DNA of 64,000 bases from Platynereis dumerilii (lineage: Eukaryota; Annelida; Polychaeta; Phyllodocida; Nereididae), in contig JAPTHN010000043.1 in NCBI GenBank assembly GCA_026936325.1, positions 2,821,988-2,885,987 of the forward strand, in the 5' to 3' direction. The notes below the pieces were generated by a model, which worked only from the letters and a program-made list of their open reading frames with translations, was not told where the DNA came from and searched no databases. Made by a program: the position numbers and the translations under genes. Positions 24,812 to 33,928 of the stretch are shown here, in pieces. The first letter of the stretch is position 1. Each line of letters starts with the position of its first letter.

Positions 24812-25253
24812 ATCGATATGTTGATGTGCTTTCTAAGTTACATTTGTTCATCATCTCTTCAATGGCATTATTTACAACTTACCCCAAATTGATTTTCTGG
24901 AGAAAACTAGTTGTCAAAATATACCCAAAATGCAGGATTAAATCTAACAGCACAAAGTCTAAATACACCTCCCAAACTTGTCCATCCTACCAGAAAGACA
25001 CCATCTTATTACAAATACCAAATGACCAAGAAACAAGAACGTCAGTCCTCATCACTTGAAATTCTCAACAAAATTGAATTTATGAGTGTAGCTTTTCATA
25101 GCATTATATTTCGCAGTTTTTATCTTGGTGCATAGTAATGTTGACCAAGTGTGTATGCATGGTTGGTATCGCCTTCTTTACCAAGTCTCATCATTTCACC
25201 CCAACAGTCGGTGGCAAAACTTACCCTATGGCACAACTCATCCCAGTCTCCGC

Positions 25254-26007
25254 TAGGCGTAGGAGGTCAATAAATTTTGGGGGGCTGGCCAAAAAATATC
25301 ACATAAGTAATAAGTATCTTGATTTGACAAAATTTTCTTATCAAAACCCCCGAAAAATTGCTTATTACTGATTTGCCTCCTATATCTATGGTAGAGATTA
25401 TTTCTTTCATGATTGACTTTAGTAGGCCTAATTGTGCAAGCCTGGAGAAGTTATTTATTTTGAAGATACTCCAAACCCCCTCCTCAATCCCCAGAATCTG
25501 ATGGTTGACCCCTTAGAGGTCTTCACAGATTGGCGGTCCACTGAAAAAATACATTTTCAATTTGCAAACTGGCTTTGCTACAACAAACCTCAAGTCATTT
25601 AATTAGCTTGTTTATTGTCACCTATGTCGCCATATATGATAAGCACTGAATCAACTGCTAAACCATAACTGACACAAACAAAACATTTTTAAGCCTGTGA
25701 AATAACTTGACCGAGTTGAAAGTTAATTTGAAACTGTTTGGACTGCGAATCTGCAGACAGCTATTAATTACTACTTATTACCTGCCTTGTGCAAGTCTAT
25801 ATCATTATGCTTATTGGCCTTCTCATAAACTTCTTCTTCTTCTTCCGATGAGCATATTCCATCAATGTTTCCCAGGTTCAATTCCTGCTCAGACCTGCTG
25901 GTCACTTTGATGTTGGTCCTGAAAACTTTCTTCTAAGTTTCCCCCATTTCTGATCTCATATAAATTTAAATACAAGTTGTTGTATCCAAATTTCAGCCAA
26001 ATCGATA
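25254..26007. other. Gene-free stretch
   Basis: A+T-rich sequence with a TTCTTCTTCTTC run near 25830. No exon or bounded element seen. Confidence 0.4.
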
Positions 26008-26592
26008 ACATTCTGTCACTTTGATATTGAAAAAATGAGTACCGCTCACTGTGAAAAATGTACTTTGTGACTCATGGTCAGGGCTGTATTAACCTATGGG
26101 CAAACGGGGCACTTGCCCCGGGCCCATGACCTCAGGGGGGCCCATGAGAAAGCTGAAAAGAGTTGCGACAGTAAAGAAAGTGCGTCGGGTAACTGGCGCG
26201 AGAACGTAATTTTCAGAATTTCAGAGCGTTTTTGGGGCGTGAGGGGGCCCATTGGAAACAGTTTGCCCCGGGCCCGGAAATGCGCTAATACGGCCCTGCT
26301 CATGGTAGCCGATGAAGAGTCGTCTTCTCTACATTCAACATGGGAAACATGGAGGCTTTTTGATTAGTCATGATCAAGAGAAGGCCATTTGATTTGTCAT
26401 AACTGATTTTAGAGTGAAAATCAGATGCATAATCCTTTCGTTTGGCTGTTACCAACAAGCGGGATAAGTCTCCTTAAATCAAATTAACATTGAAAGTATT
26501 GGGTATGATCATGACAAATCATCGTGATGACACGAAGTGCCATTTTCACAGTGCAACAGTCCATTGTTTTTCTATATCAAAGTGACAGACTG
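26008..26592. mobile_element. CAGTCTGTCACTTTGATAT MITE, copy 1
   Basis: Ends CATTCTGTCACTTTGATAT and ATATCAAAGTGACAGACTG are inverted repeats between TAA trinucleotides, which suggests a Harbinger-like element. The interior shares long blocks (ATGATCATGACAAATCAT, CATGGGAAACAT) with copies at 32668-32997 and about 44822-45116. A hAT-like MITE is nested inside. Confidence 0.75.
26079..26298. mobile_element. 220-bp hAT-like MITE
   Basis: Ends CAGGGCTGTATTA / TAATACGGCCCTG (imperfect: CAGGGCYGTATTA) with the perfect 8-bp duplication CTCATGGT at 26071-26078 and 26299-26306. The sub-ends are GC-rich (TTGCCCCGGGCCC). No coding capacity. Confidence 0.95.
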
Positions 26593-27152
26593 TAATATAT
26601 ATAGGTTGCACAAGGCGTATTGAAATATAACTAGAGAATGCCCATTGGTGAACTGTAAGATCAACGCCATTTACAAAACTTACAATAATGGCCATATATT
26701 CTCATCAAATTTTTTGCTCGAACGACTGAAAGGCATTTTTTTAGAGTAAAATTTGGGTGCCCAATGCAGGCCTTATATTCTTTTTGACTTGCTAAATTTT
26801 GTAGCAGGTCAGGACAAAAAATATTCACTTCAGAGAAAGTTTTGGAAAATCAGCCGATATTTCAGTGTGAATGGGGAATTACATTATAAATTTCGAAGGC
26901 TTAGTGCAACCTCTATATTATTATAAATATCAATTCAATTGATTTGACTGACATTCTGCACGCCTTTGTCTTACAGTAGACGAATGACGAGTACTTACAT
27001 TGAGCTGCTAGTGGCAATCAGTGACCTCACTAAAGCTCCTATCAAATACATTGATATGAGGTGCTAATTTGTCATAAGGCAACGTGTGACCTCATTGATG
27101 AGTGGTATGACTTGGTCAATGACTCTGATAAATAAAATAGGAAGTATTATCA
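26593..27152. other. Gene-free stretch
   Basis: No exon or bounded element. The phrase GCTCGAACGACTGAAAGGCATTTT (26712) recurs at about 33090, so part of this is an old dispersed repeat. Confidence 0.4.
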
Positions 27153-27619
27153 GTTACACCCTGCTCGTTTCGAGGGTACGGGAATATACACCACGAAGGA
27201 CTCCATACACCACGAAGCCGAAGGCTGAGTGGTGCATGGAGGCCTGAGTGGTGTATATTCCCGTACCCTCGAAAAACGAGCAGGGTGTAACGGTTTTATC
27301 CTCAGACTTCTTTTATTGATGCCCATAGATTATCTTTCAAACTGAGTCTGAAATGTCTTTCAGTAACAAAGCAACAGCATTGTGACGTCATCACTAGTGC
27401 TGTCACCTGGATGATGTCACAATGGCTCAAACAATGGCATTGTGACGTCATGACTATTGTTGCTACAAGGATGACGTCATAACAATCCTATGGTTGCAAT
27501 TGTGACATCATTGTTTATCTCATACACCCTGTCTGGTGACGACAGACAGGGTGTACGGTGTCATACACCGCGGCTCTCAGCCAATCAGAATCAAGGATTC
27601 ACACTGGACTGAGGATAAA
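27153..27619. mobile_element. Compound palindromic element 2
   Basis: A 139-bp hairpin (27153-27291) begins GTTACACCCTGCTCG, ends in its inverse and has the tip GCCGAAGGC. It abuts an inverted-repeat element with ends TTTATCCTCAG / CTGAGGATAAA (27294-27619). Inside are three TGACGTCA octamers (27383, 27443, 27472) and a second, shorter hairpin (27523-27555) whose stem starts with the same TACACCCTG as the first. An AGCCAATCAGAA box lies about 30 bp from the right end. No protein is encoded. Confidence 0.65.
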
Positions 27620-28400
27620 GGCTATGACTCACTGGCTGCTATACACCTCATAGAGTTAAGATGGCATGGATAGGGCTACGACACTGCAAGAAACATTTCA
27701 GTCCAATTCTGTAAGCACTCGTTTTTCGTCTACTGTAATAGTGATCATCCATTTTGAGTTTCAAAATTGAGGATTTAAGGAGATTTGGTTTTTTATTGCA
27801 CACAATATTGGACCATCCTGGTCTGTATCCTGTCCCTAAATGGCATAAGTGCCCCCACAACTCATCCAGCCATCATTTTTCAGTCAAACATCTACATCTA
27901 GAGTGTCACAGGTAACAGGTTCAATCTGAAAGCAACATCATTGCGTTGTCCAATGCTAGAGATTTGCTAACTGTCTTGGATCAGAGTAGATGCTATTTAG
28001 ACAGACCTTATTTTTTTAATCAGATCTAGTTAATATTCCTCTCACATTATTCTAACTTTAAAATATAACAGAAGCTTCATATAATACAAGAACCATACAA
28101 ACAAAGAAGTTAGTGTGTATAATAGGCATAACACCAACTAGTAAAATTAATAGAGATTCATGAAAATGTTATGATCTCAGACAATATTGCTTTTGAAGAC
28201 CTATCCATGCATACAACCTCATTTTCAAACTGCCCACTTTGAATTTTAATTGGTGTTTTACAAGAAAATACACTAAAAGAGTTAAGAATTATGAACATGA
28301 TTCAGGAAAGTTTTCCCTGCCATAACATAGTTCAACTCTTTGTACTTTCTTAGAAACCTTGACTTACGTTTCCATGGAACTGGTAAGAAAAAAGTTATAA
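27620..28400. other. Gene-free stretch
   Basis: A+T-rich, no supported exon, RNA or element. Confidence 0.4.
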
Positions 28401-28819
28401 GGGACCGTTCAGAATTTATGACTGGGAGGGGGGGTGGGAGTTTTGCTGAAACTTCCCGTCAAAAATTGATACCCCCCCTTGAGATTCATGCGGATTTTTA
28501 GTACCCCACCCCTAGGTTTCATGTGTATTTTTAGTACCCCCCTCGACACAAAGCAATACACACATAATATTATATATACTGTTATACAATGTCAAGCATA
28601 CAGATTCGTTTCATTTCGCAGACTTTTGGGGGTAAAAAATTCTAGAAAAAGTGACTTTATGCGTGTTTTATAACATTATTTCTTTGTTAAAATTTCTTAC
28701 CCCCCCTTGGGAGTGTTGTTAAAAATTAATACGACCCCCCCCTTGAAACACGTGTGAAAAGTTAGTACCCCCTCGGGCAAAACTCCCACCCCCCCCAGTC
28801 ATAAATTCTGAACGGTCCC
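28401..28819. mobile_element. PIF/Harbinger-like MITE, copy 2
   Basis: Ends GGGACCGTTCAGAATTTATG / CATAAATTCTGAACGGTCCC between TAA trinucleotides (28398-28400 and 28820-28822). Same family as 10198-10686 but without the SINE insertion. The interior repeats GTACCCC and TTGAAACAYG phrases. Confidence 0.9.
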
Positions 28820-29359
28820 TAATTGTTCATAATATATTTTGACTGTCTTTGTTGGATGATTGCTATTTTTTGTCAAACGTAACCGTGCTTCTGCAGACTG
28901 TGAGTTCTTTCTTTTTGTCAATGATTCTAATAATGTAAAAAAAAAGTCTATTCATTTATCCCATATGCAATGATCCTCGTAAATTTATTATAACTCTTCA
29001 ATTTGTCAATTATGACAAATCAAACGGCCTCCTTTGTCAGACCTTTTCTCAGAACAGAATAGTGACATTGAGATTTGGATTTATATTTTTATTCATCACA
29101 AATATTTTACAGAGTACAAATTGCGTAGAAATATTCAAGGCTGAGCAAATGAACATGGGATGGAGGGACAGCTTTGCATTGTCGGCGAAAAAAGTTCAGC
29201 CATCAGTGAGGGAAATGAGTGGGGGGGGGGGGCTTTCATTGGCTGTATACATTAAATAATAACACCTTTACCTGAATGTAAAAGTAAAGTTACCTTTGCA
29301 TTTATTTAAATGTCAATGATTGGCAGTGTGTAATGCAACAGGTAAGTCCATCGACCAGA
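28820..29359. other. 3' flank of FEM1-like gene A
   Basis: Downstream sequence of the minus-strand gene. The first 50 bp next to the stop (GTCGATGGACTTACCTGTTG on the minus strand) also occur downstream of gene C, which supports exchange between A and C. I see no gene here. Confidence 0.5.
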
Positions 29360-32300
29360 TTAATGTAATTTCACAAACTTGACCAGTAATAGAGGAAGGC
29401 GTCCTTTGTAGGGCAACTTTAACTCCTTAATTTTCATTGCTGTCATGTATTTAAGTGTCAATGATTGGTCATAATTCCGCATCAACTTTAAAATGTTTTC
29501 CTTCACGAACTCAGGATATTCAATCTCCTTAACCAAATCCATAGCAGTTTTCTCTGCTGAGTTGGTTGCGTGGATATAGACTCCATTTTCTAACAGATAC
29601 CTGATAATTCGTATAAATTGTTCATAGATTACTTCGATGTTATCATCTGGTTTGTTTTTGCAAAACCAATTAACAGCTATCCATGAAGTGATCACAATAT
29701 GGAGCAAAGTGTTGCCATGGTAATCGGTAGAGTTAATGGCAAAGCCATCATTGAGGAACATCTTTAATAATTGGAGCTGTTGACTGATGCAATCAAAAGA
29801 CAAACTGTAAATAAAGGGACTCTTGAAATCTGACTTGAAGAAATTCAGAGGACTGAAAGTGACACCTCGTGAGAAATTCAGAGGACTGAAAGTGACATCT
29901 GTCGGTTTCATGGTTTCAGACATTAGTGGGAATCTTTGCCTAATTTCCTTGAACAACAACTTTGGAAGATTGTTCTCAAAATAATGGACTGTATTGTGAG
30001 AATTTCTCTTCAACATGTGAAGAATCACCAGCCAAGGAATGCAAAATGCACGTTCCAGTTCACTCGCCAATTCTGTTTTGACGACTTCTCTCTCTTCTGC
30101 TTCTAACTTGTTTCTGATGACCTCACAACAATCCAAAGAAATGCTGAACAAATCCACAAGAACATCAGTTTTGACGGCAATACCAAACTCCACGATCATA
30201 TTCAAACAAGTGTAGTTGTACTGGAAATCTTCGTATATATCCAGAGAAGTGTGGTAGGACTGGAACGCTTCGTTGAAGTAAAGGAAGTTTCCATTTTGTC
30301 TGAATAGATCCAAGTGATGTTTGAATAAGGCGTTCAATAGACTCATTGCTCCTTGAGGATTTCTTCCCATTTGACAACGAAAAACTGGAAAAAATAGAAC
30401 AAAAAATACTCGCAGAATTGATTCGAGGATTTTGTAAAGAACAGAAATACTTTCAAGCCTCGACTGTGGACATAGATTCCTAGTCAATATTTTCATTGTG
30501 AATTAATATCTAAAATTTTAAAGGGTGAGCTGAGTGAGATTACTGCAGCAAAAAAAGGGAGTACATTTGAAGGCTCAAATTATTTAAATTATTCTTCATT
30601 TATACTTCCTATATCTGCAAATCCATACACTCTCTTGTAGAAAAGTATATTAATTTTTGCAGTACATTCGGAGTACATTTGGGAATTTAAATAATTTCAG
30701 CACTTCAAATGTGTTTTTTTTTTGCTCTGGGTCAATTACTATAACATTGCAGCTTGGTGGAGATCTACAACAGTCTTGTATACTTGTACGCCACCTATTG
30801 ATAAAATAAGGCACTTTAATCATCCTAGTGGCTTGGTTCCAGTTCATCTTACACTGTAACTCAGCTGTTTACCTTTGATGCTATTTTTGTCTTAAATTGT
30901 GTTGTTAATTACCTAGTTATTATTCTGTGAGGATCTTATGAAAATTGTAGTACATAATGCATCAATAAAAAACTATCTATCTATCTATCTACACAAACTC
31001 ATGCATAATTACCATCTTTTGTGACTTCATCTATATAAGTGACAACATGTCTTCCTTGCAATATCCTCTCCTTTGCCAGAATTGCTTGCAAAGCCAGCAT
31101 CTGATGCCAATATGGAGTTTTGTCGTGTTGAAAATCTTCCAAGCTCTTCCACTCTTCCGTGAAATTGTAACATTCTCTTGGTGCCAGGGTAATCTTGGGC
31201 ATGTTGCGTTTGATTCGCAATTTTGTTGCCTCTAGCAAAATTGCTTTTGGTTTTGAACGTCGGTCGCACCTTATTGATGCCAGAAGTTCATATGCACTGA
31301 TGACATCGACAATGGCAAAGTCACATGTTTTGATTAGATACTTTGTTGTGTTATATTCTTGACAGGCTGCTAACTCCAAAGCAGTGAAGCCTTCATTATC
31401 TTTCACATGTACGTCTGCTCCATTTTTAATAAGGACCTCAACTAACTTCTTGTTTCCGGATTGGCAAGCATAGTGCAATGGAGTTCGGCCATTGATGTCC
31501 GTTGAATTGACATTTGCTCTAAGTTGCATTAGAATTTGATGCACCATCGGATTCACACCTCCTCTGACGGAATGGACCTTTGTACTGAAAGGAAAATATC
31601 GTACTTTTGTCTGAGAGAAGTCGGCAGCCATCGATGCAACATGTAGAGCAGACTGTCCGATAGCATTTGTCTGGTCCACGTCTGCCCCTGCAACTATGAG
31701 TTGTTGTACTAAGGAGACGTTAAGTCGCCTTGCTGCAAAAAACAGCGGATAGATGTCAGCACATGCACCGTATCCTCCCAATCTCTTATCAACAGCAGTT
31801 ATCATTGGTTTTCCCACAACGTTGGATTGCACCATGTTGAATACGTGACCTGTGGCACAAACTTGACCTCCATTCTTCAATATCGCACTCAAATCCTTGT
31901 GGTTTCCTGCAAAATATGCGACATTATAAATCAATTGATGCAGATCTACAGATATTACAAAAATGAAATACTAAACTGCATCTGATGAAATTACGTAAGT
32001 TGATTATTTTGCAGGAGTATAAATACAGATGGGCCCAAGGGTGTATATTTTTCATATAATCATTGGATTTGACTGAGAAATATTATATGAACATATTAAG
32101 CCATCAGAGATAAACGTACGTACATTATAAGAAGTTGAACTTGCAGAGCATTTTTTAACATAGTAACTGGGAGACCAAATGGTCTCCCAGTGGACAGATT
32201 TGGTCTCCCAGTCACAGGCTAATTGATGTCACTGGGAGACCAATTTTCCCAGAAACTCTTTTTAATTTTAATATTTCACATTTGGATTGTCATAGAATTT

Positions 32301-33566
32301 TGTAGTTCTTGGGTGCATTTGGAAGCAAGGCTTCTTCAATCCATATCAAAAATATTCTTCATTATCGTTACAATTATACTTCAGCTAATGCCATCTTTCT
32401 GATCTCCAATTTTCATAAATTTTAATTCCGTCTAATGTGTTTTGATGGAATTTGTACAAAATCTGAAATTAACAGTCAGCTGATCAGTTCAAAAGCTCTT
32501 TTGCATGCATTTCATGTCATAAATAGATCTTCTGGATCTTCAGCTGGTTGAAAGATGTCATGTTTCACGGCGCTACAAAGTTCCGCTGGTCTCCCAGTCG
32601 AAAATCCTTAAAAAAATGCTCTGTCAGAAATAGTGATAGAAAGAGAAAGAAAATAATTTGTTTTATAACAGTCTGTCACTTTGATATCATAAAAGGCCTG
32701 ACTGTTGCACTTTGAAAATGGCACTTCGTGTGTCATCAACTCATCATACTGATGATTTGTCATGATCATACCCGATACTTTCAAAGTTAATTTTATTTAA
32801 GGAGACTTATCCCGCTTGTTGGTGACAGCCAAATGAAAGTCAAACGGCATTCTCTTGATCATGACTAATCAAACAGCCTCTATGTTTCCCATGTTGAAGG
32901 TAGAGAAGATAACACTTCATCGGCTATCATGAGTCAAGAAGTGCATTTTTCGCAGTGAACTGGTCCTCAATTTTTCTATATCAAAGTGACAGACTGTGGA
33001 CATTGCGTCAGCTGTTTTAACTGTATGCGGGGTACACTGGAGGTCCATAGGTGGGATGATTTTAAAGTTTTATTAACTTTGATCCCATACTTGCTCGAAC
33101 GACTGAAAGGCATTTTAGATAGATAGATCGAAATTCTTTATTGACATAGTAAAGTGATACATATTTTAAAACAGTGTTAATACAGTCACCCAGCCTTTGA
33201 GGCTTATAAGTCAACAAAAGGCCTATGAGGTGCAAGGGTGGTATTTGTACAAAGAATAATGAAAATTGTGAAAAAAAACAAACAAAAAAAACAACAGATC
33301 TCAACATATTACCTCCAGAATCTCTTCATTTAAATATCCATATACAATTTCTATAATACAAATAGTTACTGACAATGACAATAACGTTTACCTGAATAGC
33401 TTGCTTCTGTGAGGGGTGTTATTTCTCCATTGCCCCATTGTGTTTGTGCTTTGATGTTTACCAAGTGAGGATTTGTTTTAAGAATCCAATCAACATCATA
33501 ACAAAAATGTTGTCTTATGTATGAAAACAACTTCTTTATTTCATAATCAGCCTGGTGATTTGCCAT
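29360..33566 (-). CDS. FEM1-like ankyrin protein A (cullin-2 ligase receptor family)
   Basis: Core exons are 33566-33392, 31906-31013 and 30384-29360, joined in phase 1 both times and giving about 697 residues. The predicted protein is collinear with FEM1 proteins. It has ankyrin repeats at about 110-260 (GRTPLHYACQSGNKKLVEVL). Next comes the FEM1 middle with ALQAILAKERILQG, matching the family's ERILG helix. A C-terminal ankyrin pair (HGNTLLHIVI, about 579) precedes a tail ending PYKGRLPLLLVKFVKLH, where FEM1 ends YKGHIPEKLETFVSLH. FEM1 proteins present C-degron substrates to CUL2 RING ligases. The VHL-box-like stretch just before the tail (TLKYMTAMKI) keeps the leucine but departs elsewhere, so cullin binding is uncertain. 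The start was chosen at MANHQ because B, C and D start there. An extra 49-bp exon (30794-30746) may be used. Exon 3 holds a tandem VTFSPLNF duplication. Confidence 0.8.
30543..30731. mobile_element. MITE in intron 2 of FEM1-like gene A
   Basis: Imperfect inverted ends CAGCAAAAAAAGGGAGTACA and TGTTTTTTTTTTGCTCTGGG, followed inward by CATTTGAAG and its inverse. The same element sits at the corresponding place in gene B (36243-36426), so it inserted before A and B separated. Confidence 0.7.
30746..30794 (-). other. Candidate small exon 2b of FEM1-like gene A
   Basis: Acceptor CAATAG and donor-like AT|GTTATA bound 49 bp that enter in phase 1 from exon 2 and read GVQVYKTVVDLHQAA. This resembles the FEM1 segment LWKYALDMQQ, the TPR-like helix missing from the three-exon model. 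It exits in phase 2, which does not fit core exon 3. It does fit an acceptor at 30480 (GACTAG), giving MNLCPQSRLES and read-through into exon 3. That path is speculative because gene B has a stop in the corresponding read-through. Confidence 0.4.
30842..30992 (+). repeat. LINE 3' tail with (TATC)n
   Basis: A short 3' fragment ending AATGCATCAATAAAAAAC followed by TATC units, in intron 2 of gene A. This end structure (polyadenylation-like signal plus 4-bp tandem tail) is typical of CR1/L2/RTE-like 3' ends. It is absent from gene B, so it is younger than the A/B split. Confidence 0.55.
32144..32623. mobile_element. hAT-like TIR element in intron 1 of gene A
   Basis: Ends CAGAGCATTTTTTAA and TTAAAAAAATGCTCTG are inverted repeats. 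The subterminal region carries the palindrome ACTGGGAGACCAAATGG..TCTCCCAGT, with GGTCTCCCAGT in both orientations four or more times. No target duplication is obvious. No coding capacity. Confidence 0.7.
32668..32997. mobile_element. CAGTCTGTCACTTTGATAT MITE, copy 2
   Basis: Ends ACAGTCTGTCACTTTGATAT and ATATCAAAGTGACAGACTGT, with the interior shared with 26008-26592 but without the nested hAT MITE. It therefore serves as an empty-site comparison for that nested insertion. It lies in intron 1 of gene A. Confidence 0.78.
33112..33250 (-). repeat. LINE 3' tail with (ATCT)n, minus strand
   Basis: On the minus strand the segment ends GTCAATAAAGAATTTCGATC followed by ATCT units, a typical non-LTR 3' terminus. 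Located in intron 1 of gene A. Confidence 0.55.
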
Positions 33567-33928
33567 TGTCTCACATGTCTCCTGAGAGGTATAGTATAGT
33601 TGAAAATGTAATGGCCAAGACTTAGTGTTGCTATTTCTCAAACAAGTTGTAATCTGATTTGGCCTACATAGATACTACAAAGCTGTACAGATAAGCATGT
33701 ACTGTTCAGTTGTCCTATCACTGTTTCGTTGTACTATATTCTAACCTGCAGTGTTGCACAATATGATGTAATATGGACTCAGAGAGTGACCCAATGATAA
33801 TACACGCATTGAAACAGCACAAATACTGTGGAAATATATCCATCTCAATTATGGAATAGCGACAATACCACTTGTGCAAGCCTTATGATTTTTTAAGTTT
33901 TAAGAGGACACTATAATTATTTTACACA
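33567..33928. promoter_or_regulatory. Divergent promoter region between genes A and B
   Basis: Only 362 bp separate the start codons of the oppositely oriented genes A and B, so both promoters and 5' leaders must lie here unless upstream non-coding exons exist. The sequence is A+T-rich with no clear TATA box or CpG cluster that I can assign. An in-frame upstream ATG for A exists at 33641, but the following residues are not shared with B, C or D. Confidence 0.6.

Larger units (their letters stand above)
21341..24872 (-). mobile_element. CR1/jockey-type LINE, 5'-truncated
   Basis: On the minus strand the end of an endonuclease domain (YIVGDLNVNF) leads into a reverse transcriptase. Visible RT blocks are KANYRPLSIL, AFDCLPHGLLIAKL, GVPQGSVTGSLLFNIFINDF and the catalytic YADD. 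A C-terminal region follows (21512-22051). The reading frame is broken by a stop at 22252-22254, where the family usually has a lysine or similar residue (M*ANPSKFQ), and by a frame change near 22150. The 3' end carries a TTAC microsatellite tail, as in CR1/L2-like LINEs. The copy is truncated inside the endonuclease, so it cannot be autonomous. Confidence 0.85.
20766..25253. mobile_element. TA-flanked TIR element carrying nested insertions
   Basis: The left end GGGGAGACCGGGGTAAGTTGTGAC pairs with a degenerate inverse at the right end (GGCACAACTCATCCCAGTCTCCGC), with TA outside both. GTTGTG words recur inside near 20955-20980, and ACAACTTACCCC lies at about 24875. It is related to the element at 7585-9009. 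Most of its length is nested material: a LINE fragment and, inside that, another inverted-repeat element. No transposase recognised. Confidence 0.6.
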
